Origin: Tubiluchus corallicola
Taxonomy: Eukaryota > Priapulida > Priapulimorpha > Priapulimorphida > Tubiluchidae
Direction of reading: 5' to 3'
Assembly (NCBI GenBank): GCA_030141605.1
Contig: JAQGDQ010000088.1
Span: 1 to 64,000 of the forward strand
Length of the DNA: 64,000 bases
Every line of letters starts with the position of its first letter. Position 1 is the stretch's first letter. The notes under the pieces are model-generated. The model made no database searches. It was given only the letters and a program-made list of their open reading frames with translations, and was not told the origin of the DNA. Positions 1-38,059 of this stretch are shown here, piece by piece. The position numbers were made by a program, and so were the translations under genes.

Positions 1-3000
1 AAAATAATTAGCTCCTCGACACGAAAAAGCAATTCCTAAAACCTTTTAAACTCGAAGATATGAAAAAGAATTTATCACCTAAGACTGACCAGCAGCTTGC
101 CAGCTGGCTATTTACTCAATGCTGTTAAATTATAAAATTGTTTGTAATGTCATTTAAGATACATAGTATAGTAACATCTCTGTAAATACAGTAGGGTTTG
201 TGTCACGGTCAAGCTTGATATCTTAATCTTCTTTCAACACAAACTATTATCTATAACCTTGTTCTAGTAACAACACAACAAGATGCTTCACCGTTGAGCA
301 CGTTAGCGCAAAGTGCCATTTAACTAGTAATTGGTATTCGCAACAAAGAGTATGGAATGAGAACAACTTCTCTGAAATGACTTTCTACATGTTTTGGTTT
401 TAGGTCTCTGCGTTTTGCAAAGACATTGAAATTTCGGTTAACTTGGTGTATTGTATTTTCTGCGAGCCTGACCCACATTGAAATTATTAGCGAATTATTT
501 TTCATCATTTTGAAAATTTGAAGTTTTGGCTATTATAATTAATTTATAATCTCAAAAAACCATAGTTAGTCTGCTTTGGGTGTTGTGTTATGTCTGTGAA
601 GTGATTCGCACTAGTCAAGCTCATAGTCTTGCATCTTCTAGTAGACATTTCTTTATCAACACTCAACATGCCAAGGTATCTTTATTCGAGTGAAGAGATT
701 TTTTACTGTTTTAGATTTATATCGTTAATATAAAGTTTCTATAATTAACACTCATTAAGAATTTTTAATGCTAACAAGATGTCCATTGCAGGTATAGGTA
801 GCATTTTTTAGTTTTAAGAGTCATTTAAATATTTAGACAACTCAGTTTGGCCTTAAAGGCCTTATAGTGACAAAGCACGTAAAAAGATAACAGTATGTTA
901 GGTATTGAACCACATTTATATTGAGACAGACTGTCAAAACGGAGAAGGCGGTTAAGCAGAGGAATTAGAACAGTACGCCTACAATTCGTGAAAAGTTTGC
1001 ATTTTGCTTTGATAGCCCCAGAAGCTTATGCGTGAATTTATGATGGGCTTCATCTTTGAAAACTATGCGAGTAATTTTAATGTAATAGATGTTGAGTTTT
1101 ATTAATGAAATCAGCCTCATGGCACTTAAGCTATTACGTACTTTCATTACGAATGCCATTTCTGTGAGGGTAAAGAGTTAGGAATATTCCTAACTGAAGT
1201 CTGTCAACGTCTGTGCACTTTTGAGTGAGTTGAGATGCTGTTACTTGGTGAGTACTGGGCCAAATGCGGAACAAATGATGAACAAATACCCCATTCCAGT
1301 ATGACCACTATGCCCCAGCTATTGTGACGCTTTTAGTCACATGCTCTCTATCAAAACTGTTTAAGGAAGATTTACAGTCAGTGTCTGTCACGTATTATAG
1401 GATCTACTGGCTGTCATGTCTAAGATTTATTTGAGAGTTTACAAACGTGCGTGCACTCCCCCGCTCACGGCACATGCGTCGTGATAATCGTGACTTTAAT
1501 CCTATTTCGTGAACCACCTTAAATTGCGTCTGCTAAAAAAACAAGTTTTAAGTTATCGCGCATTGTTAAAAGGTGACACTTAACGCACTATGTGCATAAA
1601 GGCTACTAGTTTGAAGTTCAAAAGGCAGCACTAATCATTTCCACAATGTCTCGCTTGTTACTTGTTAATTGATGGCGACACAAGGTTTTGCGTATTGAGC
1701 TCACTGTTTAGCGCACCCATGTGTCTGTTGAGCCTGATCGTTTTTCCTACATCACCTATATTATGTTTACTAAAGTTATTGATCAATCAATATACCTTTG
1801 AATTGACAAGATTTTTCAGCGAGTCTGTATCAACAGTTTTTTTTTGTTGAGTCCTTTGCTCTACTTTCAGCGGCTTCAAATCTGGCTATTATTATTAAAA
1901 TGTACTTTGTGAACTGTGATGTAAAACGAATCACAACCGAACGAGTTAACAGACTATAATTACTTCTCCTGCCAGTTCTATCCAGAAATGTGCAGTGTCT
2001 TAGACGTAACAGTGTTGCAGAAACATGTTGATATGCTTATATTGAAATGCTTATATTTGATAGAAAAATTGGAATAAATGCAAATATAATTCTATTTTTA
2101 TGTCTTTGTGAAACAAAAGTCCATGGTAATATTTCTTTGTGATTTAATAAGCATATATGGTACTGCTCTGCTTCTTGCTGGTGTACCTCGTATTCTGTTG
2201 AACAGCATTGAGCAGAGTGAGTGCGAGCGCACGACGTTGATGGTTGTGCCGAACAGCAACAAAAAGGGTTGCCCTAGTAAAATAAGGCTCACGCCATGTA
2301 TATTTTTGCTGAACTTGAATTCAGTCAGTTGGTTGGTTCGTTGGGTGGATGGATTGATGGACAGACAGACGTATGGACATGCAGACAGACAAATAGATAT
2401 ATAAGTCGTTTTACGCATTCCATACAATGTCTAGGCAATGTATAAAATGTCTAAGAAAAGTTCCATTCAACATAAAATATGTTCATTTTATACATTGTCA
2501 ATATCACTTCACACATTTTGTAAAAATTCTATCAGTTATACAAAACGTCTAGGCAAAGTGTGAAGGTGTCAAAGCAAAAAAGTTGTCACATTTTTTCTAG
2601 AAATACATAGGTGCTATATGAAATGTCTGCGCAAAAGTTTATTTTTTCACTATGGCATTCACTGGGCAGTCACCGGCCCACAGTTTGAAAAGGCTTGCTC
2701 TTGTCATTTGGCTGAATCAACTATTCAGTTAGCATTGATATTTTATTTTAAAGAGTATAAGGGAAGGAATAGCAAAATAATTAGAAGCCTAAGTGTACTG
2801 CTCTGCTTCTCACAACCGTGAACAGCTCGACATGCGATCTTTTTTTACAACCTTGATAATAAAACTTGACGTAGGCCTACACATATATATATGTCTCTGT
2901 TCAACATCACTATCACGCATAAAGTGTATGAAAATTTTGGGACAGCTTCTTTTCATTACTGTTTTACACGTTCCTTTTAAAAAAATGTTTTAATTGTTTA

Positions 3001-3039
3001 TTATGATACTGTGTCGATGAACTACGGTCGATCATTTTG
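1..3039. other. Region without a recognisable gene
   Basis: This is AT-rich sequence with only short open frames on both strands, and none resembles a protein family I know. A low-complexity run rich in GACA and GATA units lies at 2335-2402. The overlapping open frames at 2098-2427 on both strands lack any domain and are probably chance. Nothing here looks like a promoter, tRNA or intact mobile element. Confidence 0.6.
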
Positions 3040-4060
3040 GCAAGTAAAGCAGTTGGTCACACAGGTCTATAGCGGAAACTGGAATATTGTTCTTTAATAC
3101 AGTTAATATCAGTGGCCAATTTAAACGGTTTCTCAAAATCTGTAGCAGTCAGCACTGGTTTGTTTGTTAGGATAGATTTATGAAAAGCCAGACACTGCTG
3201 TGGCCAAACTCTTCAAGAAATTGATAAGGGGCCAGTTTCGAAAAATTTCTAATAAAAACCTGATATTCGCGAAATCTGAGCAATTCTCTTTTGTTTTCTA
3301 GCACTGGGAAACTACATATTATCTAAACTTTTGCTCCTCGAGGCCTTGAGTAATGTACCCTGACCTATTACATGGCCCAAATAAGTAACTGCAGCCCCGG
3401 GAAATTCCCATTTATGCAAGTTTATTACTAAGTGAGTATTAGAGAGTCCCTTCAAACAGTTCCTTCAGATGACAAAGGTGACTCTCGCATGTTGTTACTA
3501 GACAACAAAATATCCTCAATGTAGACTGCACAATTATTGAATCAAAGGCATCACAATGGTTTGATACAGTCCATCTTGAGTAACAAACTCAGCTATTACT
3601 CGAGTTCTGTCGGTTAACAGTACTTGTCAATGGCTCTTTAATAAGTCTTTTTTAATGTACATCGTTTTCACAACCTGTCAATGCAATCCTCACTCTTCAG
3701 AGCGAGTGTTCGAAACGTATCTGCTCTGGAAACTGCGCTTACATTCTTGTAGTCAACACAGAACCGATATGAGCCATCTTCTTTAGGAATTGATCAGACA
3801 GTGGAGCTCCAGCTACTGATACTAGGTTCGATGATGCCGTTCTTTAGCTGTCAACATCAGCATGTGTTTTACTTGCTTTCCTGCATTTGTCAGCTTTTCA
3901 GAATTCAGTAAATAAGGTTGTTGCTTAATAGGCTTGACATACCCAACACATATGTTGCTCGTATACAGAGGAATGCTGCCTGCTTCATTTTTGTACAGAG
4001 ATAGAAAACCCCCGATAAAGTCTGTCAGCTTCCAGTTTTTTGCGACGAGAAACTGACCAA
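3040..4060 (-). pseudogene. Ty3/gypsy pol fragment (reverse transcriptase), decayed
   Basis: Reading the minus strand from about 4060 down gives, in broken frames, the linker that precedes a gypsy reverse transcriptase, then 'IIEPSISSWSS', then the fingers motif 'PKEDGSYRFCVDYKNVSAVS' near 3780. Further down come the catalytic-loop remnant 'VYIEDILLSSN' (normally YxDD; here the first Asp is changed) and the thumb motif 'VTYLGHVIGQG' near 3400. The order and spacing match the Ty3/gypsy RT domain. Several stops and frameshifts show that it is dead. No LTR was recognised beside it, and it lies head-on to the plus-strand copy that starts at about 4080. Confidence 0.8.
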
Positions 4061-4079
4061 AAACCTAATATAATTCAGC

Positions 4080-4700
4080 TTAGGTGCGGTGGTACCGGAC
4101 ATTTTTCTCGTGATAATAATTGTCCCGTAAGAGGGGTAACATGCACGAAATGCCATTAAATTTTAGTTTGAACAACATGCTAAAGTTTGTAAATCTAAAG
4201 AGGATCATAAAGGTGACAAGTCATGACAATTAAATGCTTGGGAATAAAGGTAATAAAATTTATTACATAGCCGAAAAAGACAATGAAGGTAGTTATCAGT
4301 TCGCGTTTGCAGTGAATAATAGTTCTAATTCACAAAGTGGAAAATGATTAAACATAGGAGTATCAATGATTCGGGTGCGTTGTGTAATGTAATTGATAGG
4401 CGACTTTTTAATAGATTTCAAAAACCGGTTGAATCAAATGAATTTCTTCCAAACTATGCATCACGCCTAAGAGTGAGAGACATCCTATACCGACTATGGA
4501 TGAGGTCATTCAAAATTTTAGTCAGAGTAAGGTGCTCAGCAAACTTGATATTAAATGAGCCTACCACCAGATTGAACTAGTATGATGAGAATCAAGACAT
4601 ATTAGTAAGTTCTTGACCCTTAAAGGACTTTACTAGTACAAATGATTAATGTTTGCAATAAGCTGTACCAGAAATGTGCCAGAATTCCTTATATGTAACA
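4080..4700 (+). pseudogene. Ty3/gypsy zinc knuckle, protease and RT start, decayed
   Basis: From 4080 the plus strand encodes a CCHC zinc-knuckle remnant ('CGGTGHFSRDNNC'; the first Cys of the knuckle is lost). A retropepsin active-site region follows near 4365 ('NDSGALCNVIDRRLF', from a family motif DSGA). After a gap comes an RT palm segment at 4450-4580 ('IPTMDEVIQ', 'AYHQIEL') with an in-frame stop before the 'AYHQ'. The order Gag knuckle, protease, RT is that of Ty3/gypsy Gag-Pol. The section between protease and palm is deleted. It probably belongs to the same copy as the integrase tail at 4900-5440. Confidence 0.78.
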
Positions 4701-4899
4701 TGTTTTACAAGGCTGTGAGGGTGTATTAATAATATCCAGGATGTACGTAGATAATTACTGATACACTGTTTGTGCATGTACCTTCTAAAAACAGACGATA
4801 AATTAAAATTACAAAGGGAATAAACAAACGATCAGTAAAAAACATTGAAACATCGATACACGATGGCAGAACGAATAGCTTCACTACTTCACAGTATCC

Positions 4900-5138
4900 A
4901 GAAACTTTGTGCACACTGGGACGCTCCGTAATTCATCCGTAGAGTCCTCGGCTCGAGCGTGTGTGCCGGGGCCCTTCTTGGTAGGGGTGAGCATTCTCAA
5001 GAATGAGTTTGAAGAAATCTGTCAAGTAGGGTTAAAACCGGCCTTGAATAAGAGACAGAGTTATAGGGAGAATAAGGAAAAGGGGAAATTCCATGCTGAT
5101 GTGAGACGACATGCAAATGAAAATTTCTTACAAGAAGA

Positions 5139-5219
<81 letters not shown>

Positions 5220-5440
5220 AACTAAGTACAACATTTAAACCTGTACCATTCACTGTTGTGCATAAAAGGTGGAACAGAGTTTGTATAGAGAATAATGGTG
5301 TGCAATATAAGAGGAATGTTGCTGATGTGAAGAAATTTAATGAAGATGTAAGTGACATCGTTGAACAATTTAATGTTAATACAACTGAAAAGGGTGGGGA
5401 TACTTTGGTGGATAGTGTCCACTGGATTAAAAACCGGTAA
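4900..5440 (+). pseudogene. Ty3/gypsy integrase C-terminus carrying a GA microsatellite
   Basis: The reading frame at 5030-5440 gives 'ADVRRHANENFLQEEG', then a run of Arg-Glu repeats from the (GA)n tract, then 'NKLSTTFKPVPFTVV' and 'GVQYKRNVADVKKFNE'. The flanks match the C-terminal part of gypsy integrases, where a charged linker is followed by a short SH3-like segment. The (GA)n tract sits where a conserved short segment normally lies, and it keeps the frame open. The first half of integrase and most of RT are missing relative to the piece at 4080-4700. Confidence 0.7.
5140..5216. repeat. (GA)n microsatellite
   Basis: About 38 GA units with one interruption (GAGTGAGA near 5182). It lies inside the gypsy integrase remnant and produces the long Arg-Glu run in one frame and Ser-Leu in the opposite strand. 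Confidence 0.95.
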
Positions 5441-6409
5441 CAGTTTCTAAGCCACCCATAATAAGATCATTAAGTATTAAGAAACAATCAACTAAATTTA
5501 AGGCCTTTGCATTGTATTAACACCATATTGTGCATTTGCGGTTGGTGGTATACAAACTTATATAATTTAATTTTGATATTAGTTGGGTTAAAAATTCAAA
5601 GAGTTCATTACATGCGTTTGCGAAGTATTAAGTGACTATTGTATCTACAGTGCCATGTAAAATTTTCGAGTTATTACCAATAATGTTTTGGAATCTAGAA
5701 GTTCATATTTGTGCACACTGTTAGATGTGACACAGTGTTTGATTTGATTGTTAATGCAGATGATTCATGATCATGTTTTAGCTGAAGTTGGTTCCTTCCT
5801 ACATAATAGTAGTTAGTACACACAGTAGGTTTGGAATGATGTTGTTTCATTCAATGTCTGTATAATATGTATTCATGTAGTATGAATGCTATATGTATAC
5901 ATATTATACTACATGTAGTATGAAATGTAGACTAAAAGGTTAATTTTCTGAGAAAAGGGGGAGTGGTGTCGTAGATATTGCCAGGCGATACCATAATGAG
6001 TTGGGAAAGGTTAACACCTTAAAGATTGGCAATGGCAATGACAATGTTTTGAATGACTGACGATTGACGGTGAGGACGGCCTGCAAACCACCAAAATCTC
6101 TGCTTCTTATACTGTTATGTAGCTTCCATATGAAACGAATATTTGTTTTTCGGAACAGAGTTTGAAAGGTAGATGGTAGTACATTTATCGTAACAAAAGA
6201 GTTCACTTTCTTAAAACGATATACAGTACATGTACAACACATAACCTGATGCTTATTCAACTCCGTTTACGGTAACGTCGACACATTCAGCTGTATCCGA
6301 AGTACATGATGCAGCGACCTTTGGAACCAATTATTCATTCATACTGGAGTGAAAGACTGCTTTAAGCTTTTCATCATGATAATATTTAAAATTTGTTTCC
6401 TAGTTTATT
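5441..6409. other. Region without a recognisable gene
   Basis: AT-rich sequence. A minus-strand open frame at 5940-6260 (106 codons) has no domain I recognise. Around 5875-5930 the words ATGTAGTATGAA and TACATATTATACTACATGTAG form a short partly palindromic patch. It is probably the decayed flank or untranslated part of the neighbouring gypsy copies. Confidence 0.5.
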
Positions 6410-7900
6410 TAAACTCAGGAAATACAGCAGACTTCAAGAAGGAATATGCTGACCTTTTCGAGTAACTCATTTGTGTGAAAGACTACACATGCAAGATCCA
6501 GCAGCATGACCACACCCAGACACAGTGTTCCACATAGAGTATCAGAGCCTTTAAAATCACTTTTTAAGGCAGAACTGAACTGCATGGTCAAGCAAGGAGT
6601 TATTTCTCCTGTAACTCAACCTCCAGATTGGTGTAGTGGAGTCGTTGTCACACAACGGAAAAAGAGTAAAAAGATTAGGATCTGCATAGATCTCACCAAA
6701 CTCAAAGAAACCATTAAGCGGGAATACCATGCTTTTGTTAAGATAGAAGAAAGTTTTGCTTAGTTAGCAAAGGGGAAGATATTCAGCCTGTTTGACGTAA
6801 ACTGCTTTTGGAAATTTTCATAAGATGAGGAGTCAAGATTACTTACCACATTTATCACACCATGTGGCGTTATTGTTTTAATTGCATCCCATTCGGCATA
6901 TCCTCAGCGTTGGAAGTCTATCAAAGGTACATGTCACAACTGCTGAGTGAAATACCTGGTGTAATTGTGTACATCGATAACATACTCATTTTTGGCAAAG
7001 ACCAGCAGTAATATGATGACAGAGTCTACCAAGTTCTTAATCATGTTTGTAATGCAGGACTGACCCAGATAAAACACAGTTTAGCTAAACAGGAATCAAG
7101 GTTGTTGGATACCCGATTAATGGAAATGGTGTGTTTCCTGATCCGGAGGAGATCCAGGCTATCAGAGATTTGCACTTGAAGAGAAGCACTTCAGTATAGT
7201 TGATAACCTTCTCATGTATGACACTCATTAGTCATAGCCAGATCCATGAGACTGGAAATTCTAGACAGGATGCGAAGGACACTTAGGCATTAGCAAATGC
7301 TGTGGCCTAGCATGTTCTTCAGTATATTGGCCAGGAATATTTGCCCAAATCAAAGACATGATAAAGAAGTGCCATACATCAACCATTGCAGGAGGAACCA
7401 TTAATGCCTGGAAAGTTCCCTGAAACCCCTTTCCAAAATGTCAGATGTGACCTTTCCAATTTGAAGAAAAATAGTACGTTCTTATTTGTTGACTACTATT
7501 CTCGGTACATTGAAGTTCGGAAAATTGAGTCACTCGAAGCTAAAGAGACCATCACTCATTCTAGTCAATCTTTGCAACTCACGGCATATCCAAGATCATC
7601 GTCTGTGACAATGGATCGCAAGTTCACCTGCTATGAATTTCAACAGTTCTCAAAAACATATGGATCGACATCAGTAACTAGTTCACCGAAATATCCACAA
7701 AGTAACAGTGAAGCAGAAAGAGCCGTATGCAAGATAAAGGCAATCCTTAGCAAGTCAAAGTGAGAAGATCCATACTTCGCCTTGTTGGACTATCGAACTG
7801 GTCCTTTGCTGAAATGGACTTTCACCATCGAACTCCTGATGGGATGTCAGTTAAAAACAACAATCCCAAGACTTCTTTTTTCATTCTGAACATATCAGTA
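6410..7900 (+). pseudogene. Ty3/gypsy pol, decayed: RT start and integrase core
   Basis: At 6421 the frame reads 'TADFKKEYADLF', the conserved lead-in to gypsy RT. Positions 6506-6763 give the RT fingers ('WCSGVVVTQRKKSKKIRICI', 'DLTKL'). Stops and frameshifts follow through 6764-7000, including a 'VIVYIDN'-like catalytic-loop remnant near 6970. At 7386-7763 lies the integrase core: the first acidic residue in 'RCDLSN', the second in 'VTMDRKF' and the Glu in 'SNSEAERAV', i.e. a recognisable DDE triad. The following 'EDPYFALLDYRTGPL' is the usual post-core segment. RNase H and much of RT are lost. The coding similarity ends before a purine-rich tract that precedes a possible LTR at 8447. Confidence 0.85.
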
Positions 7901-8434
7901 GATGGCAAGTTCGGTTCAAGGTAGAAATCATGCTGAATAACAAATCATGCGAAAGCACGTCACTTTGTAAAAACAGAGCAGTAGTTGTAGCCTTGCCCAC
8001 TTCTAATCATTCTCCTAAAGCTCCTCCTCCTCCTAATTCTCCTAAAGGCTCAGCATGTACACGTAAGTCTAGCAATGTATTGTACCAACCTATCACCAAC
8101 TCATCACTGGCCAACACTACCACTAAGTTACAGTACAAGAACCCATTGTCTGGTCATGTAACAAAACCATGTGAACGATTTTGGATTTTTTATGTGCATT
8201 TGCTACAAAGATTTTAGTGCATTATTTCTTAGTATTTACTTAAGTTACTATTACTCTATTGTTTTCATAGTTTCTTACGGTTCATAATTACATTGTTACT
8301 GTAGTTAATTGTTACTCTGCCCATAGTGTCTTTCTCCACCTCGTCTTTCTCGTTAACTACTACTTTGTCACTAACACTTTGCTGTATATTGTTTTTGTGT
8401 GAGACAAAACAAAAGTTCAATTCAATTCAATATT

Positions 8435-8700
8435 GTAAAGAGGAGATGTAGTGACATGTACTCAGCATGCGTGGTTGTGTGCAGACCACGTAACTGCTAT
8501 TATAATTAGTTATTGTTCAGAACTCAACACCACTGGACTGCCAATCATTACGCTACACCCTATAAAGCTTTTGCTTACTATAACACCCATGATAATTTTT
8601 GCTGTCACCGTTCCTGCCAACGCGTTTTCCTGTAATTTCTGTTTATTTTGTTTTGGATACTGTTGTTTTTTTTTGGTGAGATAAAACAATCAGCCTAAAG
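8435..8700 (+). repeat. Candidate 3' LTR start of the 6410-7900 gypsy copy
   Basis: A purine-rich tract (AAAGAGGAGA, 8437-8446) is followed directly by TGTAGTGACATG starting at 8447. This is the arrangement of a polypurine tract and a 3' LTR beginning with TG. The right end is not certain, and no matching 5' LTR was found. An open frame at 8451-8684 has no domain and is probably just LTR sequence. Confidence 0.4.
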
Positions 8701-9267
8701 TCCCAAGGACTAACACTGTGGCTGCGGAGATGGTAAATGGTCAATGGAAGTAAATTGATCAATATGATTGCTTGTTTGCCCTAATGTGATTAATTTAAGA
8801 ACAGGGTCTCCAGTCATCATCATTTTGATTCCAGGCATGTTTTCATTAACTCATGAGGGACTATGATAAAATTATAATGTTAAAGTCTTACTAAAGAATT
8901 TACTTTTATAATCCTTAGGGTGTGCTGACAACCCTGTCAGCACCAGGTAGCCAGATTGAGACATACGTATTGCTGATTCTTATGGTGCTATGCCACAACT
9001 ATGCAAAACATTCCTAGGTGTTGTCTTGTGGCAGTGTTCATATATGACATAGTTCACGATAGTTGAACATACTCAAAAGCGAAGATTTTACATGTATGTG
9101 CTTAAGTAAGATGCTATTCAAGCATCTTGAATAGCACCTTAAAAATAAAAAAATTCAAACACTTTTGGAAAGCTTGATTGAGTGAACAAATCAGTAATTG
9201 AATGAGTGATTATTTGTTGAGCAGTCTGTCATTATTTACAAATTTTTTTTGTATTTTTTACATGAAG

Positions 9268-35767
<26,500 letters not shown>

Positions 35768-36254
35768 CACCTTCTAGCTGTTGTTATCCCATGCTTGTTG
35801 CTTTTATGTATATTTTGTTAGGCTTGATCAGTTTTATTTTTTTACAAATGTCTTCTTTTTTTACCTTTTTTGCTTGCCAGCTTCTTATATATCATAGTGA
35901 TCTATCATTCTTTAACAAATCAACAAGATTATTGTGACGCGTTTACAGATTTTGTAATTGCTTTGTTTAAGTATATTTATTAAGTTTATGATAGTTTGTA
36001 TATAGTGCTAAAAATGTGTTTGTAAATATTTTATTATTTAGTTGGATACAATGCTTTTTACAATGCTACAGTTTTCTAAATGCTGTTTTTCAAATCAGTT
36101 TTAATTGTTATATAATCATAAGTGCCTCTTAGCTGTTTTCAACTTAAAACGTGCGTCTGTAAGCCGATTTAGAGGAAATGTTTTAATTATGTTTAGTCCA
36201 GTCAAATTGTGGCCATCATATGAACAAATTGCAGCAAAAATATTATCTCTTGTG
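35768..36254. other. DUOX 3' untranslated region, end not located
   Basis: AT-rich sequence follows the DUOX stop. No confident AATAAA was seen in the first few hundred bases; one lies much further down at about 37826. The transcript end is therefore undetermined. Confidence 0.4.
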
Positions 36255-37400
36255 CCTAGTACAGAAAAACATGTTGATTAACAGACTAAATATCTACCAC
36301 ACACAAGCTGGTGGAAAACTCTAAAAACTGCAAAAATTATTGGCCATTGCCACCAAAATAGCAATTTTGCTATAACTCAGCAAAAACGTGTCTAACAAAA
36401 GCTGAACTGCATGTACACCTATATTTTTATGGTCAAAGAAAACAATGGTGATATTTTTAAGATTATCAAAACATCTTAGAACTCTGAAAATGAAAATAAA
36501 AATACATCCGCAATTACCAGAAAAGTGGTTTTGCACAGTAACGATTAATAAAGTGACTAAATGTGGCTAAAGTTGTATCCTTATACATGTTTTTAAGGTC
36601 AGAGAATGTGATGAGCATGTTTTTGTGTAGGTAATATTTTCATAATGGTCAGTACCACCATTTCATATCATGAAATCCACGGTTTGTATATAAAGACCTG
36701 ACATTCATTGGCAAAGTATTTACTTTGTCTCATTCAAATTTTTGAATATTCCATGTACATGTTGTGCAAAAATTATTCAGCTATTGGCCTAGTACCCATA
36801 TTAATTAATAAGTGGACTGTGACTTATCTGTATTGAGCGGTGTTTAAACTGATTTGGTCCTATGCCATCTGTGTGTGTCTCTTCAAATGCAATTAATATG
36901 TGACGGGTCAGTATTAATGCTGATGTTGGCCCAAAGCAGCTACCAATCCAATACAGTTTAAAAGCTGTGCTATATTTTCTTTTTCCTCTAAAATTTATTT
37001 TGTATACCTTAGTGTTATTTCGTGTATTTTTAAACTTTTTGCAGTTAAAATTTGTTAACTAGCATATAGATGATATTAGTTGCTATGGCATTTTTTATTA
37101 TGGTGACGCAAATATGCTCATCACATTGTGAGTCACATTATTACTTAGTTGGAGCACGAAAACCATTTATTGCTAATGGTGGATATATTTTTCATTTTTA
37201 GGATTCTAAGATGTTCATACAAGAAATATCACTGTTGTTTTCTTTGACTTAAAACGCAGGAATATAGCCACAGTTTAGCTTTGTTTAGACACGGTTCTGC
37301 TGATCCATAGTAAATTTTTTTTGCAGTTTTGAGAGTCTACCACCAATTTGTGTGCCCTAGATTTTTAGTATATTAATCAGCATTGTTTTCTGTACTAAGT
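36255..37400. repeat. Large imperfect inverted repeat downstream of DUOX
   Basis: The arms at about 36255-36560 and 37115-37400 are inverted copies of roughly 290-300 bp. Matching words include TAGTACAGAAAA, CACACAA..TGGTGG, ACTGCAAAAA, GTCAAAGAAAACAA, GTGATATTT and ACATCTTAGAA. About 550 bp separates the arms. I see no coding sequence. It may be a fold-back element or a local inverted duplication. Confidence 0.75.
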
Positions 37401-38024
37401 ATAGGTAAAAACAAGTTAGTTCATTTATTCAAAAACAAGTGATGACCTAAAATTGAGCTAGACTGAATTTACTGGACTACTAGACCCAAGAAGTTTTATA
37501 TTTTATTGTTTTGATAAATTTTAACTATGTTTAAGATATGGATCGCTTTTAGCTTTGATTGTTTTTTAGCTGAAACAGAACTTACCAAAGATATTTGTAG
37601 CATGTAAACATATTTTTTCTCTTCAAACACTGTGCATTCTTCATGTTGTAGAAATTAAACTTAAGCATCTGGTTATCTTCTACTTTGCTGTATCTGGTGC
37701 TGATGTTAATGTAATACACATATGCATTGTTGTCATATTGATTTTCTTTTTGAAGCTATTAGTATTATAACAGCGAAAAAATTAAGTGAAAATATCACCT
37801 TGTGACTTTGTCTGCAGCGAGTTGAAATAAAAGATTTTTTTTCTACTTCTGATCAAAGTTTACTAAAATAATTGTTATAGAGCTGCTGGTTATGATTTTT
37901 GGCAAGGCCATGAAGATATGTAACCTTTTTAGTGTTTTTGTTCCAAGATGTGTGCATTTTATTAGGTTGTCTATATTCAGTATATTGACATTGATAGCTA
38001 TTATTTCAAGTTACATTGTGGAAC

Positions 38025-38059
<35 letters not shown>

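Noticed and set aside
2098-2427. Overlapping open frames of about 100 codons on both strands
   Set aside because: No domain, no splice or promoter support; composition partly low-complexity.
5940-6260. 106-codon minus-strand frame
   Set aside because: No recognisable motif; flanked by dead gypsy copies.
8451-8684. Hydrophobic 77-codon frame considered as the DUOX signal-peptide exon
   Set aside because: Its possible donor near 8680 leaves the wrong phase for the acceptors at 9268 and 9280, and the segment overlaps a candidate LTR.
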